Source of the DNA: Eretmocerus hayati
Taxonomy: Eukaryota > Arthropoda > Insecta > Hymenoptera > Aphelinidae
NCBI GenBank assembly: GCA_029851415.1
Contig: CM056741.1
Coordinates: 164,783,685-164,847,684 of the forward strand
DNA length: 64,000 bases
Direction: 5' to 3'
Shown here in pieces: positions 13,601 to 27,479 of this stretch. The notes beneath the pieces are model-generated. The model did not search any database and was not told where the DNA came from. It saw only the letters and a list, made by a program, of their open reading frames with translations. The position numbers and the translations under genes were made by a program. The stretch's first letter is position 1, and every line of letters starts with the position of its first letter.

Positions 13601-16600
13601 GAGTCCCTCGACTACACGCTGCATTTACAACGGTGTGCGAACCTTATGTGTTCTAACCTCAACACCGCGTTTACAAAATTGACCCTACTAAGAGAACAGA
13701 ACTCGATCTGCCAAGAGAGTCAGGTTGTATAAGCTTGCTTGCTGAAAGAGCAAGAGAGACCGGTTAGAATTTTCGTTAGTTTCTCGCGCGCGGGCCGAGC
13801 CGTCTATGACCCACTTTTCGCCAGACAATTCGTACCACTCGGGCAGCGCCACCCCTTGCGAGCCTCTGTTTCACCCTCTTTCTCTGGTATTTGATGTTTT
13901 TTCTTCATCCTTTTTCAAAGAACAACAGCCAAATTTCAATAGTTAGAATTTGTCGATTTTTACAGCATACCAATGTAGTGGAATTTTTTCGAACCGTGAT
14001 CGTTTGAATAATTCTAGTCGATACATTTTATACGGATAAGATTCTGATTTTTAAGCATTTGGAATTTCGTCAAGACTTCGAATTACACTTTATTTTTGTC
14101 GTGTTTCAGCTCTCATTATCTGTATATTCCCAACTGAAAATTTCACTACTACGACACCAACGGCGAGCTAACATTGGAGAGCACACCAAGCATTAGCCTG
14201 AAAATCAGTAGTAAAAGCCGAGTTTGGTCAGACGTAGGTACATACGCTTGTCAGACACGATCGAATCAACCGAGCTTGTGGTTTATGGTTGTAAAAGAAC
14301 AGGTGATGTTGTAGTACAGTCCCGACAACTATTTCGAAGCTTTGGAACGCTGGTGTTATAAGGACTCCCTCTATAACCACAACGACATCCGGCAACTTTT
14401 GTTATATTATGTATAGGTAAAAATGTTGAAAAACGAGAGCCAGAGACCTAGAGAGCTGCTTCTGCTGCTACATGTTCTCTGCGCATAAAGTATATAATAC
14501 TTGTTGAAGCTTAGATGAGAGGAAGGGCCCGTATAAGAGGATTCACTTGACGAGAACGGTTGAGAGATGCGGCACGAGGTGAGAGGGATAGTGACGTCGA
14601 GGACGTGAGAGAAGAGTAAGTAGAAGAGGGAGGTGTTGGCAAGTAAAATAGATCAAAGTATCGTGTGTGGAAGAGGATACGGAGGTTGAAAAATATTCAA
14701 ATACCGCTTTGTTATTTTTTTCAATTTTTCTTCTAAATTTTCTTGATTGTTGTTCAGAAAGTGATGCGATGAAAAATTAAATCAGAAAACTTATTAAAAG
14801 GCTATGATCTTTACACAGTGCAAGATTTTGTCTGGCGACTGAAGTCGACTATGAATATGAATCGTACGTGATTCTAAAAAATTCATTGTGATACAAATCG
14901 AGATCGAATCATCTTCTGTTCAAGAGTTCGTGATAACTGTTACATCAAATTGTAATATAACTTTCACTGGATCTCTTCCCACTGAAAATTTTTTTGAAAA
15001 TGGATGCGGTTCAATATTTCAAGGCATGAAAATAAGTTCGATTTCATGTATCAATAATATCAACTTGTGATTTTGGATTAATTGATCAATTTAAAAAGAT
15101 GAATTCCCCTAAACACAATGGCGATTTGTTAAAGGACACGTTTACGAACTGATGGGCTCCTTCTTTCCCCCTTCATCAACTGCGCACTGGCAAAACTGCC
15201 GTTTGAGCATATTTCACAGGTATAATTTGCTTTCTTTGAAAGTGTCCAGTCGAAATTACAGGCTGCATCACACAGCGTACATTTTTTATTATTCAAAGTC
15301 ACTTTTACCTTTGCTAGAAGGATGACACTATAGTACACGCAACGTTTACAATATATAGATATAAACTGTGGATAAACTGAGGTCCGATTGGCAAAAGGAG
15401 AGAAGGGATGCCGCCCATTATCGGAAAGTCGTTAGCCAGGTCTCTGGTGTATATATAGAGATAGAAGTAGATAGAGACAACGGTCCAGCTGTACAGAACG
15501 AGCCATCGCCTTATACCAACACGTGTAACCGGCGATTTTGAGCTTGCAAGAGATCGTAAGGAAAACGGCTAGGTTAGTACATGTGACAGTACATGTGAAG
15601 CTATGAGTATAATGCACCGTATTGCTGCTAGTAGCCGGTTTCACGGGAGAGCATAAGTGTGAGAGGTCGATGTTGTAGATGCAAGATTCTGTAATGTAAA
15701 CTGTATTACCTCTATACGAGAATGTGCTACAGATTTTATGGATATGGTCAACGCCTCGATTGTTGCGTTGATGGGTAAGAATTCAGGATGGTATGGGTCA
15801 TGGGAAATATTTATAATATCCAAATATGAGAATAGTAAATTATTACCCTGGACGCGTACGTTCTGTTCGGATGTTAGGGCGGTTTATTTCGCTCGGGAAA
15901 CAAGTTCTCCGAGCTCGAAATGAGCCTGCGAGCACAGGTCAATAATGATTTTTCATAATAAAAACCCTAACACCGTGTGTGAAAGCGGCATTTTTTTGTT
16001 AGAATGATGAAAAATTATGATTTCGACGATCACCTATGATCAAAATCAGAAGAAACATCTTATTCGGAATACAAGAATGATTCATTCAAGCCGATCAATA
16101 AGATTCAATCGATTTATTACATGTTTTCTGTCAAAAGTAAATCATTCTTCAAAATTAGAAAATTTGAAACGTGTGTATTAGAATCGTTTTCATTTACCAA
16201 TGTCAGTTATCCTACTAATTTCCAACCATCTACCGGAATGCTGCAAAATATTGCCGTCATTTCTTGAAGGATATAACTTGAAAATTTGAACGAAAAGATG
16301 TACGAAGAATACTGTATGAATCTGACACTGAGTTAAGTTATTCATGTAATTATGTAATTATTTATATGATATATTTTGAATTCTCTTCAATATGTATGCA
16401 GAATAATTTTTTATGAGGTTCGAATTGCTTTAATAAAAAATAAAAAAATAAAGAAATTGTTTTCAACTGATTTTTATATATCGAGCATAATGATTATGAA
16501 AACCACGAAAATTCTTGCTGAATGTTCATTCTAAGGTGAAATCATTCATCGGTTAGATTGGTGAAATTGAACATTTGAAAAGCGTCATTGTACATATAAA

Positions 16601-19600
16601 CTTTTTCTCAAAGTTGTATTTCAGAAAACAAACCTGAGAGAGCATCAATTATTTGGAAATGCCAAGGACACAATCATTATATCGAGCTAATAAAAGCACG
16701 CTCTCTTCAGGAAAAGATGCGAGCGCGTCGATCAAAAGTCATTATCAGGAACAGATCCAACTGTCTTAACCGCAAGTTGGCAAAGTGTGCGACCAAGTTT
16801 CACTAGAGATTACAAAATATCAAAGCTTTCAACTGTATAATAGTCTCTCGGCTCACTACATTTACAGGATGCAACTCTGCATCCATATGTACAACTACGT
16901 CGCACGGGAATCGAGTCTGACTATAGCCAGCGCTCGTAGTGACTTTTCTCATCATTTTTAAATGTACCAGCCCTTCTGCTCTCGCTCACTTATTTCATTC
17001 CTCGCTCACTTGCCTCTGCTGCTGACCCAATTATCACGCGCACAGAGCACTGTATAGCGTAAGCACAGATCAAAACCATTGCGACTCTCTTCGACTGATG
17101 TTCCCTCTATAACCTATTGCTCGACTCAAAATGTATTATGCATGACAAGAAAGTCACATCCCTATCACATCTGAGGTGATCTTACTATATATAAAATATC
17201 CTTACAGTATGGTGGACGTCCAATCTCATTCTCAAACAGTATCCGAGAGATTCGATATTAAATTTATCCATGGCTATCGACCGACGGATGCGGCTATCAG
17301 CCAAATATATGGAGCATCACTCTATATATATGGGCGATTCCGCTGAGAGTGGAGGCCATTTTGTGAGGTCAAAATCGTCACGGGGAGTGACTTGGGTCAA
17401 CATTTTTCTTCAACCCTAGATGAGTTCGATTTCCTCTTGTTTGGAAATAATTGAAGCTACATGTCTCAACAGTGAAGCCAGAAAAAGATATCGTCAAGTT
17501 CAAGGGGTCACAGAGTGGGGCAGAAAAGATATTTCTACTCAAAAAATATTCCCACGGCTCAGCAACTAACCGTGGACTCTTTTCCGCATAGATTTGCTCT
17601 AATGCAACCAAACACTTCAAGAAAATGTGATCCACAAAGCCATCTAGCGCGTTGGGGAGGAGCACAACATGGGAACGGAATTGACCGAAAATTTTGTACG
17701 CCATTCTTTAAACACGTTCATGATGTGCGCTCGGCTACAGATTCGAGTTTTCTGCTACTGTCGCGCATTGAATAGGTGAATGTGGATTTCTAGAAATCAA
17801 CCTCATTGGTTAGAAAGGCTCAATAGACGATCGGGGACTTTGCCGACCTTACAAGTGCTGTGCAAGCAGTTTCGGTGCAAATCCATCTTCAAAATGTCGA
17901 ATAGCTGTGCTCGAGCTGTGGATTTTTTTTTTGATTTGCAAAGTAGTGCATTATGTTACTTGAAGTATCACAACTCGAAGAGCATGGTTATTTATAGGGG
18001 GTTTTCGACTCCGCATATGCGTGGTGGTAAAGTCAGAAGTCGAAAGTAGACTGCTACAAGGGACGGAATTGACATTCCGGGCCTTTACTACACAAAATAT
18101 ACACCCCAGAAAATTACTATAATGCACATTCCCAACCTTGGAAACTTGGGGGAACTTGGAACACGGAAAATCTCACTTTCGGCGGAACCACTCATATATA
18201 CATTGTAAAATACATACATCGTGAGCATAATACTTGAACGAGATGAGATATGCACAGAAAGTTCCGATCAATTGCTTTTGCGCATCGCCTAGTGTGCGCA
18301 GAGACGTTTTTTTGAAAATTTTCAAGCAGACGATGTTACATCAAGGGTTGTCTAGTGAAACAGACATAGTAGTAGTAGTAGCAGTAGCAGCAGCATAGCA
18401 GCAGTAATGCGACGATGAAACCGTTTAAGCCAAGACCATCCCTCAGCGCGTTTGCCAAATGAAGCGCGAAGCGCACGAGACGGAGCGGGCTAATTCTCTC
18501 TGTGCTAGTGCTGCTGCTGCTGCTGCATCAGACTTCTATCCTTTTCTGATCCTCGGTATGGCAGTAGCGAACTATATCTCACTTTTGTGCCATCGGCTGT
18601 GTCTTTCTCTCTCAACTGTGCAAGTATGAGAGTATAGCGTCATCATCAAGGCCATTTTGTCTCTAGACTCATTTTGTTCATGTTCCATCAAGGCTAATCT
18701 CCATCGACTTCAAAAAAATGTGCTATGGGTGAATATTTTGCCTCAACTGTCGAGTAAATTTTTGCTAGCACTCGTTATGTCATCTTTCTATGCAAGATGA
18801 TTATTTTGTGAAGAAGTAAAGATTGTATAGACTCCATTGAATGAGCAAAAAATTCTATTATTCTTATTGGGTTCAAAATGTATTTGCACGCAGGGCCCCA
18901 CGCGCTCGAGCCTCCTCAACCTCCAATTAGAAATCTAAAACTGAAATTTTTTTGTACTTTTTGATGACATTGATTGCATAAATCGCCAGAAATTTTGTCC
19001 ATCACGTATACTGTTTAAAGAAAAAAGACCTCCTGTTTCCAACCTAGTCCCACGTCTGCACAAGAATCTAGTTCAGATCCAAATTCATATCTTGGACACC
19101 ATATAAGACTTTAAATAACTGACGAGACTTCATATCGCTCCGGAATAATCGACTAATGAATATAAGCTCGAGTGACAAGTTGAGTGATTCAGCCACAACC
19201 AAGTGAATGTCCAAATGATGTCACTCACACGTCTCTTTCCTATCCTCATTCTTGAATCGAATAAAAATAATGCAAGTGGCGGGAAGTGAGCTATATTCAG
19301 AATTATACCTTGAGAGCAGTCAACCATGCGGTAGCAAATCGATTATCCATCCACGAAAGCGTCGAGCATCGCACATCGTATAACCAAGAAGAGAAACGAC
19401 CCGGCAGAGACCCGATACGGGACAAAAATCAAGCAACTCTTACGAAAAGCATCACCGATATTACCCTCGTACATCCTTCCTCACCGCCTCTTTTGAAACT
19501 CACGTCTTAGGCGTTAGAAATAAAGTATAAGTGGCAAGCCTTAACCATCAAATATCAAGAAAACACGAAACAACGTCTCTAAATCTTCGAAAAAAAAAGG

Positions 19601-22600
19601 ACAAAGGTATCTTCTATACTTGTGGCTTACGATACAGACGCATTAGTCCAACCTGATGGTTATATGCTATAGACCGTTTTAAAGTGAAATCGGTAAATCG
19701 GAAACGGAAAACCGCATGCCCATGATGAAATCCTGCAAACATCTACATCGTGCCAAGAAACGACGCTGGTGGTTGGAAAAAAAAGTTGAGGCTGAAGAAA
19801 GAAATTCGAAGGGACGCCTTCATTATCGAGAAATTGATCCTATTATGGTTATAGGGACTCTCTTCTACTCTGCGGCCAATGGCCAAACTTTCTTCCAGCA
19901 TCTTTTGTTCTTTCTCACCGAACTGTAGTCTAAAGAGTGAGAGAGATGTATAGAAAAGGGATGAAGAGGCCGTATCCCTGATGTACAATTGTGGCCAGAT
20001 AAAAAGTGAGGAAAAGTAGTGGATGCCAAGAGGCTGTAAGAGTGGCCTTTAGTTTTTTTTTTCTTTCAAGGAGTGAAAAAAAAACTCTGGCACATTTAGG
20101 GATGATTTTCGTTCCGTCTCATTTGAATTTTATGAGGCTATTTACTATACCATATTATACTACCAGTCTGTTTATATTCTAGACATTCCATATAAGCTTC
20201 GTCAGTATAGATACGAGCTATATCAATGGCTGTAGCATCATCACATCAAGAGACGGAGTGACGATGTTGGAATTTCAATTTTCAATATGGGCACTCGAAT
20301 CTTGCGTCGAGGACAAGGGTTGTAGAAGCGCATATGGGTGCATCGTCAAAGAGAGATTGGAGTTCATGCATGCGAGAATCTTGATTAATGAGTATAGAGA
20401 TTGACAAGGGATGGGGGTGGGGGTGGGGAATAAGGGAAAGGAAAAGCTTGCCGTGAGATAATTAATTCGGGCTATGGTACAGGCTAAATGTGCTAGCGAT
20501 CGAGCTTTTGGCAATAGAAGGGTATGCGGTTCAAGGAGAGACTCGAACCTTGAGGAAAACTTGCTTTTGATGTACCCTAAGAGTAGGGTAGCACGATTGG
20601 ATCTTGTTCATGAAATTGGGAAAATCATTTGAAAATATGAGCAGCGGAACGGTTATCCTTGGAGGTATTGTAAAGTAACTGTAGTCAAGGTGTTCCCATG
20701 ATGACTGAAAAATTTTTCTACAGTGGTTTTAAAATCATTCAAAGTTGGAAGATCGAGATTGACCGTATCAAAAGTCATTTGGACTCTTTCAAGATGATTA
20801 TACACAAAACTGGACACACAGACTATTACAAATTTTGTAGTAACTTCCATACACTTTCCATCAGGGAAAAAAATCTAAGATTTTTGTAAAAAGCACTCAA
20901 GCAACTGTCTGAATTTTGAGCTTCTTGGAAATCTAATCGTGAACGCTTGGTAGGCATGAAATAAGTAGAATTTAAAATTCGACAATTGTCTTTTTTTTCG
21001 CGCGTTTTCGACTCAATGACAAGTTTTTAAAAATTTTCACCAGTTAGGATAGCTCCGAGCTGAATAGGTTAGAGTTCATGTAAAACCCAATGTAATTTGA
21101 ACTATATATTTTACTTGTTTTTGACACCTCTTGACCAAGATATCGCGAAGTCACGACACTGTGATAAGGCAGAATGAGGCAATACGGGTATTATATACTC
21201 AAGATGTGTGTTGACAGACCTTTGTCACAATCCCTTGATGAGTTTACTGTTGGCTATTCTTATCAACCTTTTATGAAAAAATTCTTGATATTCTGAATCT
21301 TTCATCAAATATAGAATGCGATTCCTAATTGATTGCCGCCATTCAGCTAGGTAGAAAATAGTAAAATATGTGCAATAATAATGATGGAGCTCGATCTATT
21401 TTGATACACAAATCTTTTTCAATTATAGTGACGTAAAGGTACCTTATTGTTGACTCTGTCCAATAAATCAAGTCAAACGTCATATTAAAAATAGTTGTCC
21501 CTGTTTAAAAAAGTATATATTTAGACATAGTTCTTGAACCTTTTTTTTTCAAATTTCTGATTCCAAACAAGTTTTGACGGGAACCAGAAGTCACTTCGTA
21601 ATTAGTAAAATACTCAGAAATGAAAGAAAAGGAAATTTAATAAAAAAATCATGTGCTCGGACCAAACAAAACTGTTCAAAGAGACAGACTTTTGAGATCG
21701 TTCGATGACTGGGATATCTCTCGTCAAAATTAATAAGAAACGCGAAGAGCAACAATAATAAGAAGGAGAAGGTAGTAAGAGGGTTGAGGGGAGGGGGGGG
21801 ACTTGCGGGTTCCGAAGAAAGCCGATTGGAAAATCTGTCCGGGGTTGAGCTTTTTTGCACAAGAAAAGAGGGGGGGATGAAAAGAGATGGCGCACAACTA
21901 GAGTTTAATTAGGTGCGGCCCGCGCGTATACAAACCGATAGATAGATACGTATTGCTCCTGCATCAGCCTCGAGTATTGGTTGAGAGAGCAAAGGTATGA
22001 AGGAGTAGGAGGAGGCAAAGAGCAAGACGAGCCTCGCGGAATTACGGAAAACGGACCCCGACGTTGTCGTTGCTTCTGTCGATGTCGCTGATCTCGAAGC
22101 AGTAGTATAACAGAAGCATAGCTCTGGGACACATCGAGAGTACTCTCAGCAACAGCAGAGCTTGATCTATAGATCGAAGAAGACGATAGAGTAGATATAT
22201 AGATGCAGAGCAACTCTCGGGAAACTCGCTCTAGCGTGGCTGTATAAGCCACGTATAGTGGCACATAGCTTTACTGTGTCGATGTTGCTGCTCATCTTTG
22301 GCCAAATCTACCGGCTGGGCTGTGCTCGACCCCCTGACAATATCCAAAATTCTCATCCTCTCCTGCTGATTCTATACCTCGGGGTTATTGTCCTCGTGGT
22401 TCAAAATTGATTCTGAATTTGTAGAAGATTCAAAATCTGTGGTATCATTTGTTGTCTATGACCGCAATTCTGTAAGAGCTTAATGATGATTTGGCAATTT
22501 ATATCTAGATGATTGTCGACCATGGTGGAATGAGTTTATCTCAAATTTTCAAAAAGTGATCGTAGTCAGCTAACGGATTCCTCAATTGAATATGCGATTG

Positions 22601-25600
22601 CATACTTTGATAAAGTATAAAAATAAAATTTTCTAATAGAAAAATGATTAAAGTTCACAACCTTGAAACGAGTGTTCTCGGTTTTTCGACATTTGGAAGT
22701 GAATTATCATTCTGAAGAGATGAGCTATGAAAAAATCAATGATTAGTATACACTCGATACACACCAGTACTGTGTAGCAATTCAGATATTTGAAATGAAC
22801 GATTGCGAATGAATTTTAACTAACGTTGACTTTTTTCCACCGCATACACGAGTTTCGAAATCATCCGGACTGCAGACGTGACTGTTTCAAACTACGATAA
22901 CTGATTTGATCAGACGCCGAGAAAGTACCGATCAAGGTATTGGTAGCTTTTTTATGCCAAATATTCAGAAGATAAAGTTGGTAACTTTCTGATCCACGCT
23001 CACTCTAGACCCCACTTCCGAGACTCGGAAAAATTTTGCGAAATGACGAAAAATGTGAAAATTACAAAATTTAAAATTTTCGGAATCTTCATTTTTTTAG
23101 AAATTTGAAGCATGTAGAGACTCCATCATTTTGAAAATATATTTCTAGCATTGCCACAGATTTTTGAGATTTTCTTCAAATTATTATGATGAATTCATTC
23201 CAACTAAAGTTATCAAAGAATATCGGTTTTCGGGTATGTCCACATACGTGAACACTTCTAACGAGCAGGTTACAATATTCTTTCTACAAGTCAAGTCGGT
23301 GTTATTAGAAATCTGTAAATTCTTTACATGCCTGTTGACATTCAGATTTCAAATTTTCGGCTGAATTCATCTGAAACAACTCTTATCATTTCTGAAACGA
23401 TCGTCATCGCTATCTACATCTTTTCAATGAAATATCTACAAATTGACTCAGAATATAATATGACGAGAATCCACAAATCGAAACCATACACAGAAATCAT
23501 TCCAAACTCCATCATTCAAAATCCATTCGTTCTGACAAGCTACCTGAAAATTTCTCGTCTCTAGTTCCGAGTTTTCATAGATGACAAAAACATTGAAATT
23601 CAAACAACCAAATATCCATTTCTAATAACTTGAATATCTCGGTAAAATAACTTGTTTCCCATTTGTTACTATACTCTTGATTCAAATTGTCCCTCTCTGG
23701 CTCACGAATGCGCGTATAACGTATCAATTTCATTCCATGCTCAACAAAACGATTAGAAAGAATCTCACCGGCGTATTCTATTTTGCCTACTATATTATAT
23801 CCCAGAGCAGCGCCTATCCTGAATTCGGTTTTCTCATTCAACGTATTGATACAAACATACGCTGCATATATCGACACAAAATAGCTAGCTTACGAAGCGG
23901 CTATACATATTGAACTTGTCGCATTGAAATTTAACTCGGGATTCCGAATGAGCTTTCCAAGTAGCGAGATTACCTTTCGGTGATTTTGACTATAGACTCG
24001 CTCTCTCAACCCATCCCACGGATTCTATTTTGCTCTGTGATCCAACATCGTCAACTTTCAGACAGACTGAAGCTTCTTCTTCTTCTTCTTCAGCGCATTA
24101 CTCCATCTACTCGTGTAATTCTACTTTTTTTACGTATTCTGGACTTTCCGGTCCTCTGATATTCGCCTACTCGCGGACTCTAATTTCAATTGGTGAACGA
24201 GAATCTTTGCTCTCCTCGTGTAGTATTTTGCCGTTTTCCCTCGCAACTCCTTCTACGTCTATACATCTTCATCTTTTCTTCGTTTACTTTTTCAATTCTA
24301 CACACACTTGCACGTACATGTGCGGCTTGATTTTCTCATTTCTGATGTACAGGGGTTCATTTGTTGATCTTTTTCTTTGGGATTTTTTTTCTCCTTCGCA
24401 TTCGTTGAGAGGGCAAATTACGTGTCTCGATATAAGAAAGGGGATTCCTTCGTTTTACTTACCCTGCGCATCCAATTCTGTCATATTTTCATCAAGAATA
24501 ATATGTAAGCACTATATTATCTATAGCTGTGTGATATATCGTTATTGCGTGCATCAATGCGACAGGTGCAGTCATTCGTGATGACGAAGCTGTTTTTTTT
24601 GCTTTTGTACAGTGCGCAGAAGCCGATTGAGGGAAAAATTTTGCATTGATATCTTTGCTTTGGCGATAACTATGATGTTTTAAGCGCTGGATGATTGCGA
24701 TGAGGGAAGGTTTGTCCCTAATAATTTTGTTTTTTTTTCAGAGTGAGTTACACTTTGGTAACTTGATTGATGTTCAATAATAATAGAGCGACACAAAATT
24801 TTGAGTATTATTTTTCAACTAGTAACCAAGATATGCTACCTTGATCCTGATTTATTTTCTGAGTACGGTTGTTAGGTGCGTTCAACTCCATCTTGTCAAA
24901 TATTTTTCCGAATATAGAACAAGCAGTTTTGATAACTTCCAATTGCTCGAAAAGAAAAAGTTGGGCCGAAAACACCGAGTAATTCGAGACTCAAGTGGTG
25001 TCAAGACTCTCAAGGAGTGTTTATTTAGATCAACTTTTCGAGAATAGAACGAGGCATATGTGAAATTCCATTCATGCGGGAAATTTTCCCTTCGTTATTT
25101 TCAAGCAACAAAAATCTTTAGAAAAATTAATGTGGGATCTAATGAATTTTGATCAAGATTAGTCTCAAATGCAACCCCAGCTATCTGTGGAAAATTAAAA
25201 TTTAAGTTGCTCACGAATTTATTTCTCAATTATCTTGATAGACGAATCTGATATAAGATTTTTCTCGGAAAAACCTTCTTCGTGGCCTCAGTGGAGCATT
25301 TAAACATCTCGAAATGGCTGTTAAGAAAATTTTCTGCACTTTCTTTTAGGCCACATATATTTTCTAAAGAGTCAAATCCTGAATATCTGTTAAATGAATT
25401 CGACGAGTAGAATCGAACGACAGTCTATTTCATAATCAGAATGTCATTATCAACTCGATTAGTATATCCAGATTACTAGCTCAACCAAATTTCATTTTGT
25501 GTCCCTGCTGGTCATCGCAAAAGCTCACACTTTTTTTTAGTATTCAGGGATTGAGAAGTATCAAACTTTGAATTATATTGGGGAATATAAAGAATCAAAA

Positions 25601-25733
25601 TGGATTTGGGAGGAGGACGGGTTGACGATGAGCTTTGAAAAACTGATAAAAATGATTGTGACACGAAGAATCCTTGAAACACGACGTCTGATTGATTGAT
25701 TGATAAATTGATTGATTGATTGATTAATATTAC
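10657..25733. other. no gene recognised; probable onecut intron
   Basis: About 15 kb without a supportable exon. Local patches of higher GC and CT-rich sequence occur at 11040-11220, 13740-13880, 18360-18660 and 21900-22380. A perfect 9-bp hairpin (GTGCGGACA, loop, TGTCCGCAC) lies at 11118-11143. AGC/TGC triplet runs occur at 18370-18405 and 18506-18528, and GATT repeats at 25690-25726. Minus-strand translation shows nothing like a homeodomain. Confidence 0.4.
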
Positions 25734-25847
25734 CATATGAGTTGTGAAACTGTTGGTGATGCATGTCGATGGATGTGGGTCCGGTGTTGTGGATATCCAG
25801 CATGCCGTCCGTCTCGGCGCCGCTATCAGAGCAGTTGCTATTCAGCG
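25734..25847 (-). CDS. onecut: candidate onecut linker exon (38 codons, phase 1-1) between CUT and homeodomain
   Basis: A 114-bp open stretch is bounded by an acceptor (GGTTTGGTTTTAG before 25847) and a donor (G/GTAATATT after 25734). It begins with CG, so the single G left by the CUT exon completes GCG, Ala, the residue expected after LRLA in Onecut proteins. It then reads LNSNCSDSGAETDGMLDIHN followed by TGPTSIDMHH and QQFHNSY, and ends one base into a Gly codon. Third positions are mostly G or C, unlike the flanking AT-rich intron. Entry and exit phases are equal, so the exon can be included or skipped without shifting frame. No known domain is visible; the segment is acidic and His-rich. 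In mammals HNF6-beta differs from HNF6-alpha by an alternative insert in the same linker, which makes a cassette exon credible. It could instead belong to another minus-strand gene, because the following exon is outside the window. Confidence 0.62.
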
Positions 25848-25984
25848 CTAAAACCAAACCGATAGACACACACCTTTGCATTGTTGTTCTTTAATTTCTT
25901 TTATTACTTTCTACGGATCGTTCGATTTGCTCTTTGCGCGCGGACTCCTCATTCGGACTCACTTGCGACTCATTTTTCATTTGG

Positions 25985-26059
<75 letters not shown>
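25985..26059. repeat. (GT)n(AT)n(AC)n palindromic microsatellite
   Basis: About 7 GT units, about 25 AT units and about 7 AC units follow one another, making a 75-bp perfect or near-perfect palindrome. It lies about 140 bp from the candidate onecut linker exon, in intron 1. Confidence 0.95.
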
Positions 26060-27479
26060 TTTGAAACGTGTTGCGCGTGAGTGATTCTTATGTTCGCCGC
26101 GTGCCACTCTCGAATTTCAAATTTTATCGCCACGTGCTATCGTTCAATATTTTTAATTTCGAATTTTCACAATGTTGATATTTTTATTCGATTGTAAATA
26201 AAATCATGAAATAAAATGAGCCGAAAAAGTTGAGACAGGAATTATTCTGTAGAATTAAAATTTTTTGTAATGATTCGTAGGCTGTCGAAAATTAGTTGGG
26301 ATCCAAAAAAAGGCAAAGAGAATCGATTTCTTTCGTTCATTCATAAATAAACTCGAATTCTTCGATGAGCAAAACGAATTCATAAATAAATGTGAATTCT
26401 TAAGGCTAAATAATCATGTAAAAATTCGAAGAACGAGTATAACAAATAAAACACTCTAAAATATAGATTCACGATGTTGAATAATACTTAGCATGCACTA
26501 TGAACACTGTATAACAACTTATAAAACTAGGATAAATGTTAATATTTCACTCATGGTTAGTTCACTGTTAGGATCTTAAAAACTAAAAGGAAAGCATGTC
26601 AATGATGAATCCGAATAAAGAATCTACTCAAACATCAAAGATGTCGACTATAAATCCACACGTAAAGTAAAGAAAGGAAATAAGGAAAATAAGGAAATAG
26701 ATCACACCCAAGGTTATTGTGAAAACATAAATAGGAAGAAGAGTAAGGCCTATTAATAATAATGATAATTGTAACAAGATATAAAATAAAATTCACGAAA
26801 CCATGAAATACTTGTGCTGCGATGCTTTTCGACACAGAATCTCGCCTCGTTCACGTGCGCGACAACAGCAAAAGAAGCATAGCACGGAATTTTCTGCTTC
26901 ACCTACTCAGAGAGATTTTCACAAAAATACTGTGCTCAGTATTTGTCTATCCGTTTGGTTTCTCATTTTTGAAGTATATTTCGACTCTTGCAAACTAGAT
27001 TGGCATCAACATTTTTTTTTAATCGCGATGGATTTGATGAAAAAAAACTTGGTATCTTGAGTTCTGAAAATTCATGACGAGATATTGAAACTGGATCTGT
27101 GTTTTTTTATATGTAAAGTATCTTGATTGATCTTCCGTGTTGTCATGTTGTTATCTTCGGTGATGACACGTGGATGATTGGTGACATACGATGACGATGG
27201 CGACTTTTTTGGATATCGGGTGATGTACTTATTTATCGAAGCCTAGACGAGATAGGGAACCGACAATTGAGTAGAATTTCAAATCAATACCCACTGAAAA
27301 TCCAAAATTGTTAAGAGTGAACCACAAACCTCCATTTTTTGTATTCTCCCTAACAAGATCCAAACCCACAACATACGATGATATATTGATTAATATCTTT
27401 GTAAAATAATGATTGCCCTATTGATACTTGCAGTGTTGAAAATTGATGAGAAAAATCTGACAAAAATACGAAGGTTCCG
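26060..27479. other. no gene recognised; onecut intron
   Basis: AT-rich sequence with no supportable frame or repeat. Confidence 0.4.

Noticed and set aside
20521..20545. GGTTCAAGG..ACTCGAACCT considered as a tRNA T-arm
   Set aside because: A short inverted repeat only, without D-arm or anticodon arm at tRNA spacing.
21905..22264. Minus-strand Arg-rich frame considered as the missing onecut homeodomain
   Set aside because: It has RDQRHRQKQRQRRG but no helix-3 WF/FF-NARRR signature and no KKPRL lead-in; the basic run comes from repetitive sequence.
24030..24581. 183-codon plus-strand open frame
   Set aside because: Low-complexity Ser/Phe/Tyr from CT-rich DNA, no ATG at its start and no domain.
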